Source: Hypoxylon rubiginosum
Lineage: Eukaryota; Ascomycota; Sordariomycetes; Xylariales; Hypoxylaceae
Direction of reading: 5' to 3'
NCBI GenBank assembly: GCA_902806565.1
Contig: CADCXA010000042.1
Location: 1-64,000, forward strand
Length of the DNA: 64,000 nucleotides
Shown: positions 1 to 14,285 of the stretch, piece by piece
Position numbering within the stretch: the stretch's first letter is position 1
Layout: each line of letters begins with the position of its first letter
Notes under the pieces: model-generated
What the model was told of the DNA's origin: nothing
Database searches by the model: none
What the model saw: only the letters and a program-made list of their open reading frames with translations
Program-made: the position numbers and the translations under genes

Positions 1-3000
1 GTTAACTATTATAATATAAGTTTATAAAAAATTAAAAAAACTTATTTAATTTAATAAAAAGTTAGTTATTATATTTATAAATTATATAATAATAAAAGAT
101 ATAATAATTTATATATTAATAAATATTTTAAATTTAAATAAAATAAATTTTAAATTAAAAAATATAATAGATTATTTGTTTTAATTTAAATTATAAATAT
201 TTTATATTTTAAAACTGTTAAATATAATATTATACACTTTATTTTAAGCTTTTATATTTATTAAATTAAAAAAACAGCTTTTATAAGTTTTATTAATAAA
301 TTTAATATATAATATTATATAATAAATAAAAAGTTAAATAAAATTATAATAACTATAATAATTAAAAATAAATTTTAAGTTAAAATTATTAAAAAATATA
401 TAAAAAGTTATAAATATAATATAATTTATAAAACTTTTAAAAATAAAAAAATAAAAATAAACTTATATTTAATTTAATAAAAAATAATAAAATAAAAAAT
501 AACTTTAAAAATAATAATAAAAGATTTATAGTTTTATTCTTATTTATTTTATAAAAAAAACTTTTATATTATATAAACTTTAATAAAAATAAAAAACTTT
601 ATATATTTTAAAATTATATATAATTAATATTATAACTTATTTATAATAATAAATATTATTTTAATAAAAATAAAATAATAAATAACTTTTAAAATATTTT
701 CTTTTTTATAAATATTAATATATTAAGAAATTTATATAATATTATAAAATATATAAAAAGAATCAATAAAATAAAAATTTAATATTAAATAATTTAATGT
801 TAATTAAGATTTTTTTAATATTATATTATATTATTATTTTAAATTTAATTATAAATATATTAAAAAAAAATTAAAAAAAATATTTTAATTTATTTTAAAA
901 TAAAAAGTCTTTAATTATTTTATAATAGTTTCTTATAAATTTAATAAAAAAATATTATTAATATTAAAGAATATTATTTATATAATAAAAAAATAAATAA
1001 TAATATTATTTAAAATATTAAATTATTAAAAAAAAGAATTTATATAATAAAAATAATTATATAATTTTATATAATAAGTAATTTTAATATATTATAAATT
1101 AATATATTTATAACTTTTTAATATTATTTTAATAATGTTTTAATTATAATTATAAATAATTTATTTAATAAATTAATAATTAAATTAAAGTTTTATTTTA
1201 TATTAAATATTTTTAATATTAATAAAAGTTATAAAATAATAAATAAAATAAATAATATTATTTAAATAAATATTATATATTAAATGGTTTATTTAATTAA
1301 TATAATTATAATAATTATAAAAAAATAATATAATAATAAATATATTTTAATAAATTTAAAAAAAAAACAGTTTTTATTTATAATTATATAAAGAATATTA
1401 TTTATTTGGTAAATTTAAAATTAAATGGTTTTTATTAAAAGTAAATCTTTTTAAAATTATTAGAAAAGTCTTATTATTTATATATAAGTTTAATTTTTTA
1501 AATATTTAAAAAGTTTATTTTATAGTTTTAATTATATATTTATAAAAACTAAAATAAGGCTTGGATTTTTTTAGTAAAAAAACATTTAAATTTAAATTAA
1601 TAATTATAAATAAAATGAAAAAAAAAATTAAATAATTAAATAATATTAAAAAAACCTTAATATTTACTACTTAATTAAATAAAAAAAATACATGGTAAAA
1701 AACAATAATTAAAAACCTTATAAAACCTTTATTTAAATAATAAAAAACCTAGTAAATATTTTTAAAAATAAAAAGCTTATAAATTAACTAATAAAATATT
1801 TAAAAAAAATATTAATTTATTATAAATTTTTTAAAGTTATAAAATTATAAACTAATATATTTAAAATATAAATAATAAATGTTAAATAAATTAATATAAT
1901 TTTATAATTAAAGTTATTAATTTTATAAAATAAATTAATATATTATTTTTTATTAAGTTTTAATAACATAATTTATAAAAATATTTATTTTATATTAAAA
2001 AAGTTTTAATTTTAATATTTTTATTAATAAAAAAAAGATATTTTATTTATATATAATATATTAGTTAAAATAATTAAATTATAAATTAATAAAATATATA
2101 ATAATATTAAAACCTTTATTTTTATATATTTATTTTACTATAATAATTATTATATAATTATAATTTATATTTAATAATAAATTATAAAATAAATTAATAA
2201 ATTTATAAACCTTATTATAAGTTTTATATAATTTATAAATAAATTATTTTAAAAAGTTTATTAATAATATTATAAAGTTTATTATTAATATTAAAAGTTA
2301 ATAAAAAACTTAATAAAAATTAAAAACTAAAGTTATATAATAAATAAAAGATTTAAAATTATTATTAATTAATAATAAACTTTTAAATAAATTAATATTT
2401 AATTTTTTAACGTTATTAAAAAATAAGTTAATATTATTAATTAATTAAATTTTAATATTATAATAAATAATATAATAAATATTATAAGTATTTATATTTT
2501 TTATAATAATATTAAATTTAAAAGTATTTAATTTTTAATATATTATAAGTTTTATAGTAAAATAATTTATTTAAAAGGAAATAATTAAATTAGGTAATTT
2601 TAAATTTATTAATAAATAAATAAGTTTAAATATTAATTAAAATTAAAAAGAAATAATATTATTAAAAATATAATAACTTATTAGAAAATATATATTTTAT
2701 AAAAAAAATAAAAAATAAAATTTATTAATATAATTAAAAAAGTTAAATAATTAAATATAAAAATTAAATTATAAGTTTATAAATAAATTTATAAATAATA
2801 ATTTAAATTATAACTTTATAAATAAATTATTTATAAATAATAATAAAATAAATATTATTTTATAAAATTAATTATTTAAATAATAAAAGGTATTTAAGTT
2901 TTAAACTTTTTTAAAATTTTAAATTATTTATAAAATTATAAAAATTAAAAAACTTTTAATTAATAAATTATATTAAATATTAAATATAAAAGCTTTTAAT

Positions 3001-6000
3001 TTAAACTTATTTTATAATATATAATTTTATTATAAATATATAATAAAAAAATATATAATAAAAAAAACTATAATAAAAATTAATTATAATTTTAAATTAT
3101 TTATTAATATTTTAAATAGTTATAATAAAAAATTATTTTACGTAATATATATAAAGATTTATATTATATAAAATAACCTAAAAAAATAATTATATTATAT
3201 TATACTAATAAACTTTAAAGGTATTTATTATTTAAAAAAACATTTTTTTAATAATATAATATATAAAGATATTTAATAATTTAAATATAACTATAAAAAA
3301 ATAATTAATATATTTATATTATTTTAATTTTATATAAGTTATAAAGTTTAAATATTTATTTATAACTTAAAAAAAAAACCTTAAAAACTTTATAATAAAA
3401 ATAAAAAAGATTTAATTAATTATAATAATTTTAAAAAATAATATTAATAAAATATTAATAATAGTTAAAAACGTTAAAAATATTATAAATATTAATAGAA
3501 AAAAAACTTCTTAAATAATTAAAAATTATTTATATAAAAAAAATATTAATATATAATTTAAATCCCTTTAAAAAAGTTATAATAAATTATAAAAAAAATT
3601 AATATTTTAATATTTTAATATAATAAACTTAATTTTATAATAAATAAAATTATTATAAAAGTTATAAAATTAAAAAATAATTTAAATAATATTAACTTTA
3701 AAATTTTAATTATATTATAAAACTTTATATATTATTTAATAAAACTTATTAATAAAATAATCAACTTTTATTATAAATAAAATATTTTTAATATTAAATA
3801 AAAAAATTTAAAATACTATAGTTTTTTCTTTTTATAAAAAACTAGTTATTAATTAATTATTATTATTATTATTAAAAATAAATATAACTTTATTAAAAAA
3901 ATAAAAAAAAGATATTAAAATTATTTATAAACTATAAATTTATAAGTATTTTAATTATTTTATAACTAGTTATTTTAAAATTATACTTTAAAACTATAAC
4001 TTTTATAATTTAACTTATAAAATTATATTATTTATTATAATTTTATAATTATTTCTTTTATTTTAAAATTAATTTTAAAATATATTTAATATAATATTTT
4101 TATTTAATGTTAACCCTTATTTAATTATAATAAACTATAATAATTATTATAAGTAAAAGTTTTTTAATAAATTAAAAAAAGAAATTCTTTTAAATAATTA
4201 TAAATTAATTAATAAAAAATAAAATAATAATAAACTTAAAATTAAAAAATAAAAAAGAAGTTATTAAAAAAATAAATAGTTTAATTTATATTTAATTTAA
4301 TTTAATTTTTTATAAATAATTTTTATTTTTAAATAAAATTAATAAATATTTTAATAATATAATTATTATTAATTAATAAATAATAATTAAGATTTAAAAT
4401 TTTAAAAGAAATAATTAATTTTAAAAAGAAATTTTAAGTGTTTAAAGATTATATAAAATAAGTTATAATTATTTAATTTAAAAAATATAAACTTAAAGGT
4501 TTAAATAATATAATAATAATATTAATTTTAATAAATTTATTATTTTAATTTAAAACTTTTTAAAGTTTTATAAAATATTTATTTATAGTAAAAAATAAAA
4601 GGTTTTAATAATTTAAATTTTTTTAACTAGAAATACTTTTAAATAATTTAAATTTATTTTTTATAACTTTTTTAAATTTTTATTTAAAGATTAAAATTTA
4701 GTTATTTAAATAATTTTTAAAGATTTTAATATTTTTATAAATAAGTTTTATAAAAAATATAATAATTTTAATAAAAAATAAATAATAAAATAATATTTTA
4801 TATAATTTAAATAAATTAAATTAATGGTTATTTATATAATAAAATTTAAAAAATAAATAATTTATTTTTTTAAATATAAAGTTTAAATAATAAGTTAAAA
4901 TTAAAATTTATTATTTTAATTAATTTAAAAAGTTTAAAAATTATTATAAAGAAATTATTAAAATTAATAACTAATAATTTTAATATAAAATAAAAAAGAA
5001 AAAGTTTAAAACATTATTTTAAAAAATAAAGAAATCTAAGAATTAATAATAAACTTTTAATATAATTATTAGATTTTACTTTAAATTTATAAATATTAAT
5101 AAAATTTAAAAAAAGAAAAATTTAAAAGGTAAAAGAAATATTAAAAATATTAAATGTTTTAATTATAAGAAAAAAAGAATATTATAAAAGTTAATATAAA
5201 AATATTAAAAAATTACTTTATATTTTTAAATTTAAATTTAAAAGATTTTTAGTTATTAACATTAAAGTTTTTTATATAATTATAATAAAAGTTGTTTTAA
5301 AAAAGTATTTAAAAAAATATATATATTATAAAATATTAGTTTATTTATATTAATAATTTTTACTGTGTTTATAAAAAAATAAAAAACGTTATTAAATATA
5401 TTTTAAATAAAAATAATAAAAATAATAATTTAAAAAATAATAAATATTATTATTATAATAAATTTTAATAGTTTTAATATTTTTAAGTTTATTATAAATA
5501 TTTTAAATTTAATAAAAGTTAAAACGTTATTATATAAAAATATATATATTACTTATTAATAATTTATAATTTATAAAGTTTTTCATATTAAAAAAGTATT
5601 TTAATAACTAAAAAATAATAAAAAATAAAATAAAAAAATTTTTTTTTAAAAGATTTAATAATATAATAAATTAATTAATTATTAATAAGAAAAGAAAATT
5701 TAATAATATAATATAATACTTTTATAAATAATAAGAATTAATTTAAGTTTTAAATAAATAAGAAATATTTATAAATTATAATTTAATTTATTATATTATA
5801 TAATTAAAAAGTGTTTTATTTTTAAGTATTTATATTAAAAATAATTAAAAATAATAATATAAATAAATAAATAAATAAATATATAAAATAAAATAATAAT
5901 TTATATAAAAATAAATAATAATAAATATATAATATTTTAAAAATAACTTATTTATAATAATATTAATTTATTAAAAATAAATATTAAAAAATATTTTAAT

Positions 6001-9000
6001 ATTATATAATAAAAATATTTCTTTTTATTTTAGTAATTTTATTAAGATTATTTTATTTTAAATTTTTAAAAAGTAATTAAAAAATAAAATATTAAGAAAT
6101 TATAAATAAATAATAATATTTTTTATATTATAAACTTTTATATAATAAATATAAATTAATAAAAAAATTATATTAAGTTATAAATTAACAAATTAATAAT
6201 TAATTAAATATAAAAAGAATTTAATTTTTAATTAAATATTTATAAAACTTAAAGTTAAAATTAAAATATTATTATATTATAAAAAAGTTAAAATATTAAT
6301 AATTATTTAATAAATATAAATGGATTTTTATAAAAGAATTTATTTTTAAAAGATTATTTAATAACGTTTTTATATTTTAAAAAAAAAAGATATTTTTAAA
6401 AAGTTTATTAGAATATTTATATTATAAAAATATATAAAAATTTTAAAACGTTTAATATTTTAATTATAAAAAGTTATTTTAAATTTCTTATTTTAAATAT
6501 TTTTATATTTATTATATACCGTAAAAAATTAAAAATAAGTTTTAATTTTATTTAAAAACTAATAAATTTATATAATTTTAATAATAAAATATAAAAAAGG
6601 TTTAAATAAAAATATATATAAATTATAATATTATTATATATTATTTATTTTAATTATATAAATATATAACTAAAAAACTTTAATAAAATAAATATTTTAA
6701 TATAACTTATAAAATATATATTATATATAAAGTTATAATATTTTAAAAATTATAAAAATATATTAAAAAAATAAAAAATATAATAACTTATTCTTAAAAA
6801 GAAATTAATAAAATTAAACCTAAATAAAAATTTAATTAAAAAATTAAAAAAAAATTTCTTAAAAGTTTTTAAAATATATAAACAGTTAATTAAATTTAAA
6901 TATTAAACTTAAACTTAATTTAAATAATAAAAAACGATTTAAATAATTGTTTTTTAAGTGGTAAATTTATTTAAATTTATAAAAAGTTTTATAAATTATT
7001 ATTAAAAATAAAAATATAACAGTAACTTTAAAAAAAAAAAAAAAAAAGATAAAAATAATAATAAACTTAAAATTTAAATTTAATTATATTTATTTTTAAT
7101 TAATAAATAAATAAATTATATTATATAAAAATAAAAAGGTAATTTTCCATATAAAAATTATAAATAAATAATTTTTTAATTATAATAATAAATTTATATA
7201 AAAAGAAATTATAAATCTTAATATATAAATTAATAACTATTTAAAAATATTTTTTTTAATATAATAAAAATAAATAAAAATGTTATTTTTAAATTATTTT
7301 AATTTAAAATTAATAACTTATATATTAATTAAATAATAAAGAAAATAACTTAAATTTTAAAAAATATAAAAAAGTTAAAAATAAATAATTAAATTATTAT
7401 AAATTATAATAATTATAATATAAATTTAATTAATTTTAAATTATTAGAAAATATTATATATATTTTTATTATAAAATAAAACTTTAAATTTAATTAATTA
7501 TAAAAAATCTTTAAAAAACTAAGTATAAAATTTATATTAATATTTTAAAAAAAAATTAATATTAATTAACTTATTTAATTATATAATTTATAATTATAAA
7601 ATCTTAAATAAAAATAAATAAAATATTTATTTAAAATGTTTTTATTATTTAAAATAATAATAAATAAAAAAGAACTTAAAATAAAGTTTTATTAAAAAGT
7701 TTAAATTTAATATAAATATTTAATTATAATAATAAAAAAAAACCTTTATAAAATTTAAAGATTAAATAAAAAAACAAACTTTATATATAAAATAATTAAT
7801 AATTATTAATTATTTAATATAATTATAACAAAAAATAAATACTTATTTATTTTATTTAAATATATAAAAAGATAAATTAAAAATATTTAATAGTTTATTA
7901 TTTTTAATATAATTAATAAATATTATAAAATATAAATAATAAAAAAAGAAAAATAAAACATAGTATTTAAAATTTAATATAAATATTATAAATATTTAAT
8001 AATATTTTAAAAAAATTTTAATATATTTATAACTTTTTAATATATAATAATAATAATCTTGTAAAAATATTTTAATAATTTTACATTTATTTATATTAAT
8101 AATATATTAATTTATAAAATTTATAAAAAATACTTAAGATATAAATAACTGGTATTAATCAAGTTTAAAAAATATATAATTATTATTAATTTAAAGAAAT
8201 ATTAATAAAACATATAAGAAATTAATTTCTTTAAATTTATTACTAAATTTAAAATTATTTAAATATAAAAAGAAAAAAAAAAAAATATAAAATTAAAAGA
8301 TATTTAAAAATATTAAGAACGTATAATTTGTTTTATAAGTTTATAAATTTTATAAAATTATTAATAATATAATTTATTTATATTATAAAATTTATAATAA
8401 ATATTATTTAATAAAATATATAGTTTTTTAAATAAATATTAAAAGTTAATTTAATGTTTAATAAAATTAAAAAATTAATTATTAGTAATTTAATATATTA
8501 ATTATTAAACTTAAAAAAAAAGAATTCTTTTATAAATGTTTTAAATATAATATATAAAGGAATCTTTAAATAATTAAAAAATAATAAAAATGGTATTTAA
8601 TTACTTATTATTTTTAAGTTTTTTAAAAAATAAAATTACAATATTAAATATATAATAAAAAATTATTAATAATTAAAAAGGTTTTATAATTATAAAGATT
8701 TTATATTAATAAAATAAAAAAGCTATTAATTATTTTTTTTAATTATAATAACCTTAGAAAATTAATAATTATTTAAGAATTATTTCTTAGATAATAAAAA
8801 TAAAAAAAGTTTTTTAATAAGTTTAATTTTAAATTATATTATATTAAACAAATAAAAAATATATAAATAAATATATTAGATTGTTAAAATAAATATAATA
8901 TTAAAATATTTTAAAGGGTTTTTTAAATATTTAAAAAAAAAATTTAAGGAATATTAAAATATATTTAAATTATAATAAAAGATTTTTAAAATAAAAGGTT

Positions 9001-12000
9001 TAAAAAAACCTTAATAAATAAAAAGAAATAATAATTATTTAATAAAAAAGATTTTAAATTTATTATAAAACATAATATATATTAAAAGTATTTTAATATA
9101 AGTTTATTATAATATTTTATAAATATTTATTATATAAATATTAAAAGAAATATAAAATATATATAAAATTATAATAAAATTATAATTTCGTAGAAATTAA
9201 AAACTTAATTTATTAATTTATTAAAAAATATAATATATATTAAAAAATTAAAGTTATTAAATATAAATTATATAAATTATTATAATTTATTAATATATTA
9301 AATAAAATATAAAATATAATATTATAAAATATTATTATAAAACCTATTTTATTTATAAATTTAATAATTAAAGTTTAATATAATAATATATAAATTATAA
9401 TTAATAAATTTATTAAGTATAAATATTTTATATTATTTAAAAAGTTTTATATAATAAAAAACTTAATTCTTTTATTCTTAAAATATTATATAATTAAATA
9501 TAATTTATTAAAATAAATCTTTTATTTTTAAATTTTAAGTTAATTTTATAAAAGAATTTAAAGTTAAATAAAAAATATTAATTATAATATATTTTTAAAT
9601 AAATAAATAAATAAAATATTTAAATTAAACATTAAAAATATAATTATAATTTTATATTAATTATTAATAAAATAATTCAATAAAATTATTATTTATAATT
9701 TAAATTATATATAATATTTTAATTAATAAAAATATAAGTATTATATTATATAAAATAATATATAAATAAAATATAAATATTATTAAAAAAAAAATCTTAT
9801 TATTTAAAATATTAGTTATAATAAGAATAGTTTTTTAAATAAAAATAATAATTTTAAAAATATAATTATTATAAAAATATTTAAAAATAACTTTTAATTT
9901 TTTAAAAAATAAATAATTATTTATTATAATAAAAATAAAAGTAAAGGATTAATTTTTAAAAAAGAAAATAAAGTTTATTTATTATAATAAAAACCTTAAT
10001 TAATATTAATTATATTAAAAATTAAAATAAAGAAATTAAATAAAAAACTAAATTTTAAAAACTAAAATTATATAAAATTAATAAAATCTTTTTAAAAATA
10101 AGTTATTAATTAATATTATTTAAAGAAATATAAATATATTTAATATAATATATTTTGTTATTAAAATTAATATTATTAAATATTAAAACTTAATATAAAT
10201 ATAAAAGTTAAATAAAATTATAAAATATAAAATTAAAATAATTTTAAATATTAAAAAAGTTAAAAATTTAATAAAATATTTAATAAAATAAAAGAATTAT
10301 AAACTCAAAAATAATATATAAAAACTTAAAAAGAATTTAATAAATTATAAAAAAAAAATTTAAACATTTTATTATTAAAATTTATAAAAATTAAGTTTAT
10401 AAAATTATTAAAAGTAAAAATAATATTTTAATTAAAAAAGATAAATAAAACTTTTAAAATAACTTAAATATATTTTATTTTAATTTAAATATATTTTAAT
10501 TTTTATTGTTTTTAATATTTTTTTTAGTTTTTTCTTTTATATTTAATTTTTTAAGATTTTATAAACCTTATTTTAATATTTTTAATTTTTTAAATAAAAA
10601 AGTTTATATTATTATTATAATTAAAAGATTTTAAAAATTAATTTATTTATTGTTATTTATAATTTAAATAAAAAGTTTTTTATTTAATATTTTTAAAGGA
10701 ATAAATAATTATATTTTTTATTTAATTAATTAAAAAAGTTTATAAAAATTAATATATTATTATATTAATATTAATATATAAGATATTTATTATATTTTAT
10801 TAATATAAAAAAAATATTATATATTTTAAATTTAAATTAAAATAAAATAAAACAAAGTATAATATTAATATTAATATTTAATTATTTAATACGGTTAATA
10901 AAAATAATATATTTCTAATTATTATTTTTATTTTTATTTTATATTTATTTTTATAAATTAATATTTTAAAAATTAAAGTTATTTATAAATTGTTTTTTTT
11001 TATTAATTATATTAAATATATTATTAGTAAAAATAAATATAAGAAAAAATAAAAGGAAACTTAAAAATTAATAAATTAATAAAAAAATATTTATTTATTT
11101 TTAAAATAAAAAGTTTAAAAATAAAATTAATATTATAATTTATAGTTTATAACTTAAAAAAATAACCTAGGTATAAAATTAAAATAAAAATTATTAAAAT
11201 TATTAAAAATTAAAAGTTATATAATAAAGTTATATAATATTTTTAATATTTAAAAATTTATTAAATATTTAAATATTAAATATTTAAAAGTTTATTAAAT
11301 GTTTAAATATTTATCTAAATAAATAAAGTATATAAAAAAATTAGATTTTTTTATAATTATTTTTTCTAGTTATTATTTTAAATATATATTTATTTTTTAA
11401 AAATAAAAAATAAAAATTTAAAGTTTTATATATATATTTAAATTATTTTATAATTATTATTATTATTTTTAAATTAAACTTTTTATTAATATTATAACTT
11501 ATAATATTATAGTTTTTATTATTTTTATTTTATTTTAATTTAATTTTTAAATTTTTATTATAATTATATTTTATATTATTAAATTAAATAATAAATATTT
11601 TTTTTATAAAATAAAATTATATAAAAGTTAATTATAAAAATATATATTTATATAAAATAATTATTATATATAAATAATTAAATATATCGCTTTTAATTTT
11701 ATTAATATTTAATAATTTATAATTAATTATTTAATTATTTAAAACGTTATTAAATATAATTTTAAATTTTTTTATTAATAATTAATTATTAATAATATTT
11801 ATAAGGTTTTTTATTTTTATTAATTATTATATTATTTTTTTATTTTATTTTTAAATTTATAATATTAATTAATTATTATATATTTTACTAATAATAAATA
11901 ATTTTTTATATTATTTATATAAAATATTTATTAAATTAAAATATATATTTTAATAATTTAAAAATATAAAATTAATAATTTAATTTTTTAATTTTTTAAT

Positions 12001-12380
12001 TATTTATTAATAAACTTAATAATTTTTATAATTATAAAAATAAAAGCTTTAATTTTTTTTATAAATAATTTTATTTTGTTTATTATTTTTATTAAACTTA
12101 TAAAAGTTTTATTTATTTTTAATTTTGTTTTTAATTTTTTATTTATTATAATTTAAAATTTATTATTTAATAAATTTTATATTATTTATTAAGTTTTTTT
12201 TAAATAATTATTAATATTTAATTAAAATAAGTTTTTTAATTATTTTAATGTTTTTATAAAATTAATATATTTTTAAAGTTTTAAATTAATAATTTTTATT
12301 TAAAACTTTTTATTTTTTATAATTTTTAATTAAATAAATTATTATAAAAATAAAACTTTTAATTATTAAATTATATATAT

Positions 12381-12551
12381 ATATTAAATAAATAAGGTTT
12401 AATTATATAATATATATATATATTAATATAAATTTAATAAATAAAACTATTTATAATAAAATAAAATAAAATAAAAAATAATTATTAATATTATAATTTA
12501 ATTTAAAAGTTTAAATATAAATTTATAATATAAAATTTATATAATTTTATA
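12381..12551 (+). repeat. Direct repeat copy 1 inside the A+T isochore
   Basis: About 170 bp here reappear at 13778-13951 in the same orientation with scattered differences. Shared blocks include an (AT)n core followed by AATAAAAT-type repeats and TTATTAATATTATAATTTAA. The two copies lie about 1.4 kb apart. They could be the terminal repeats of a short decayed element or an ordinary duplication that attracted RIP. No target-site duplication can be called in this composition. Confidence 0.6.
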
Positions 12552-13777
12552 TAATAACTTTATTTATATTATTTTATATTAATTAATTTAGGTTTTTTTT
12601 AATATAATATAATTATTATTTAAAATTTTTATAAAATTTTTATAATTTAATTAATTAAATTAATTTAATATTAATAAATCTTTTTTTTATTATATATATA
12701 TATTAATTTATTAAAATATTATATATATATTATATATAAGTTATATATAAAATTAAATTAATTAAAATTTTAATTTAAAAGTTTAAAATTTAAATTAAAA
12801 AAAAAAGCTTTTTTATATAACTTTTTAATAAAATTTATAAATTTTTTATATTAGTTTTTATTTTATTTATTTAATTTATAATAATATAAATTACTTTTTA
12901 ATTTACAGTTATTTAAATATTTTTAAACTAATTTTTTAATAATATTTATAAAAAATAATAAATATTTATTTATTATTAAAATTTTAATTAATTTATTAAT
13001 ATAAAATAATTATTAATTTAATTATAAAAATTATTTTTAAATTAATATTAAAATTATTTATTAAACTTTTTATTTTTTTATTATTATAAATTAAAAAACT
13101 TTTAATAATATATATATTAATTTATTTATAAATAATTAATTTATTAATAATATTATAGTTTTTATTAATAAAATTAAAATAAATAAAATCTTTAAATATT
13201 TTAATTATTATAAAATAAATATATTTTTATAAATTTTTTATACGGTTTAAATTAATATATAATAAATAAAAATTTATAAATTAATTTAATAAAAAAGTTT
13301 TTATAATATTTATAATAAGTTTTTTATATAATTAAAATTATAATATAATAAATAAAAATTTTAATAATTTAATAAAAAACGATAAAATTTATTTATTATT
13401 AATTTTATAAATTTATTATATAATTAAAGTTATATATAATAATTAAATTTTTTTTAATATAATTTATATTATTAATATATTTTATAACATTTTAAATAAT
13501 TTATTAATTTAATTAAAATTTAATATAAAAACCTTTTTTTATAAAATATAAATATATAATTTTATTTTATAAAAACTTAAAAAACTAATAAATATAATTT
13601 TATTAATATATTTTATAATATTTTAAAATATTAATCAATTTTTTTTATTAAATATTTAAAAAAATTATAATAATAATTAATTAATAAAAACCTTATTATT
13701 TAAATTAATTTAAATATTTTTTATATAAATATTTAATTAATTTATAATTAAATTTTTATTTAATAATTTATTAATTA

Positions 13778-13951
13778 ATATTAAATAAATAAAATTTAAT
13801 TATATAATATATATATATATATTAATATAAATTAAATAAATAAAGTTATTTATAATAAAATAAAATAAAATAAAAATTAATTATTAATATTATAATTTAA
13901 TTTAAAAATTTAAATATAAATATATAATATAAAATTTATATAATTTTATAA
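13778..13951 (+). repeat. Direct repeat copy 2 inside the A+T isochore
   Basis: This is the partner of the repeat at 12381-12551. Alignment by eye holds across the (AT)n core, the run of AAAAT repeats and the downstream TATAATTTAATTTAAAA stretch. Differences are mostly single A/T or G/A changes and small length changes in the AT run. Confidence 0.6.
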
Positions 13952-14192
13952 TTATATATAAAACTTAAATTTTTATATATATTATTTTATATAATATTTT
14001 TATTTTTTTTATTTTATAATATATTTAATTAAAAAATTAATTATATATATTAAAAAAAACTTTTTAATAATATATATTTTTAATTTTTTTTAAAATAATT
14101 TTAATTATTAATTTATATATAAAATTTAAATAAGTTTTTTAAAATAACTTTTTATTATTTAATAATATAAAATAATTTATATATTATATATA

Positions 14193-14196
<4 letters not shown>

Positions 14197-14235
<39 letters not shown>
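14197..14235. repeat. (AT)n microsatellite at the isochore boundary
   Basis: About 39 bp of uninterrupted AT dinucleotides lie just before the composition switches from A/T-only to ordinary sequence near 14285. Confidence 0.9.
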
Positions 14236-14237
<2 letters not shown>

Positions 14238-14285
14238 TATTTATATATATATACGTAAGTATTTATATGTATTTAAAAAATATAA

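Larger units (their letters stand above)
1..14280. repeat. A+T isochore with RIP-like composition, no gene
   Basis: This block is almost entirely A and T, and no reading frame of 60 codons or more survives in it on either strand. The few C residues left sit mostly before T or C (CT, CC), and the few G residues mostly after A, while CA and TG are rare. That is the footprint expected if CpA was converted to TpA on both strands, as repeat-induced point mutation does in Pezizomycotina. The original sequence was presumably transposon copies, but no element can be named because decay is complete. The block runs from the window edge to an (AT)n tract and stops abruptly near 14285. It could be an interior isochore, subtelomeric or pericentromeric; no telomere repeat is visible. 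Confidence 0.85.

Noticed and set aside
12381..13951. LTR retrotransposon with named family
   Set aside because: Only two diverged A/T repeats are visible; no TG...CA ends, primer-binding site or polyprotein remnant can be read after the decay.
1..14280. Mitochondrial or centromeric DNA
   Set aside because: No mitochondrial genes or tRNAs occur, and the sequence continues without a break into nuclear genes; a centromere cannot be excluded but nothing specific supports it.
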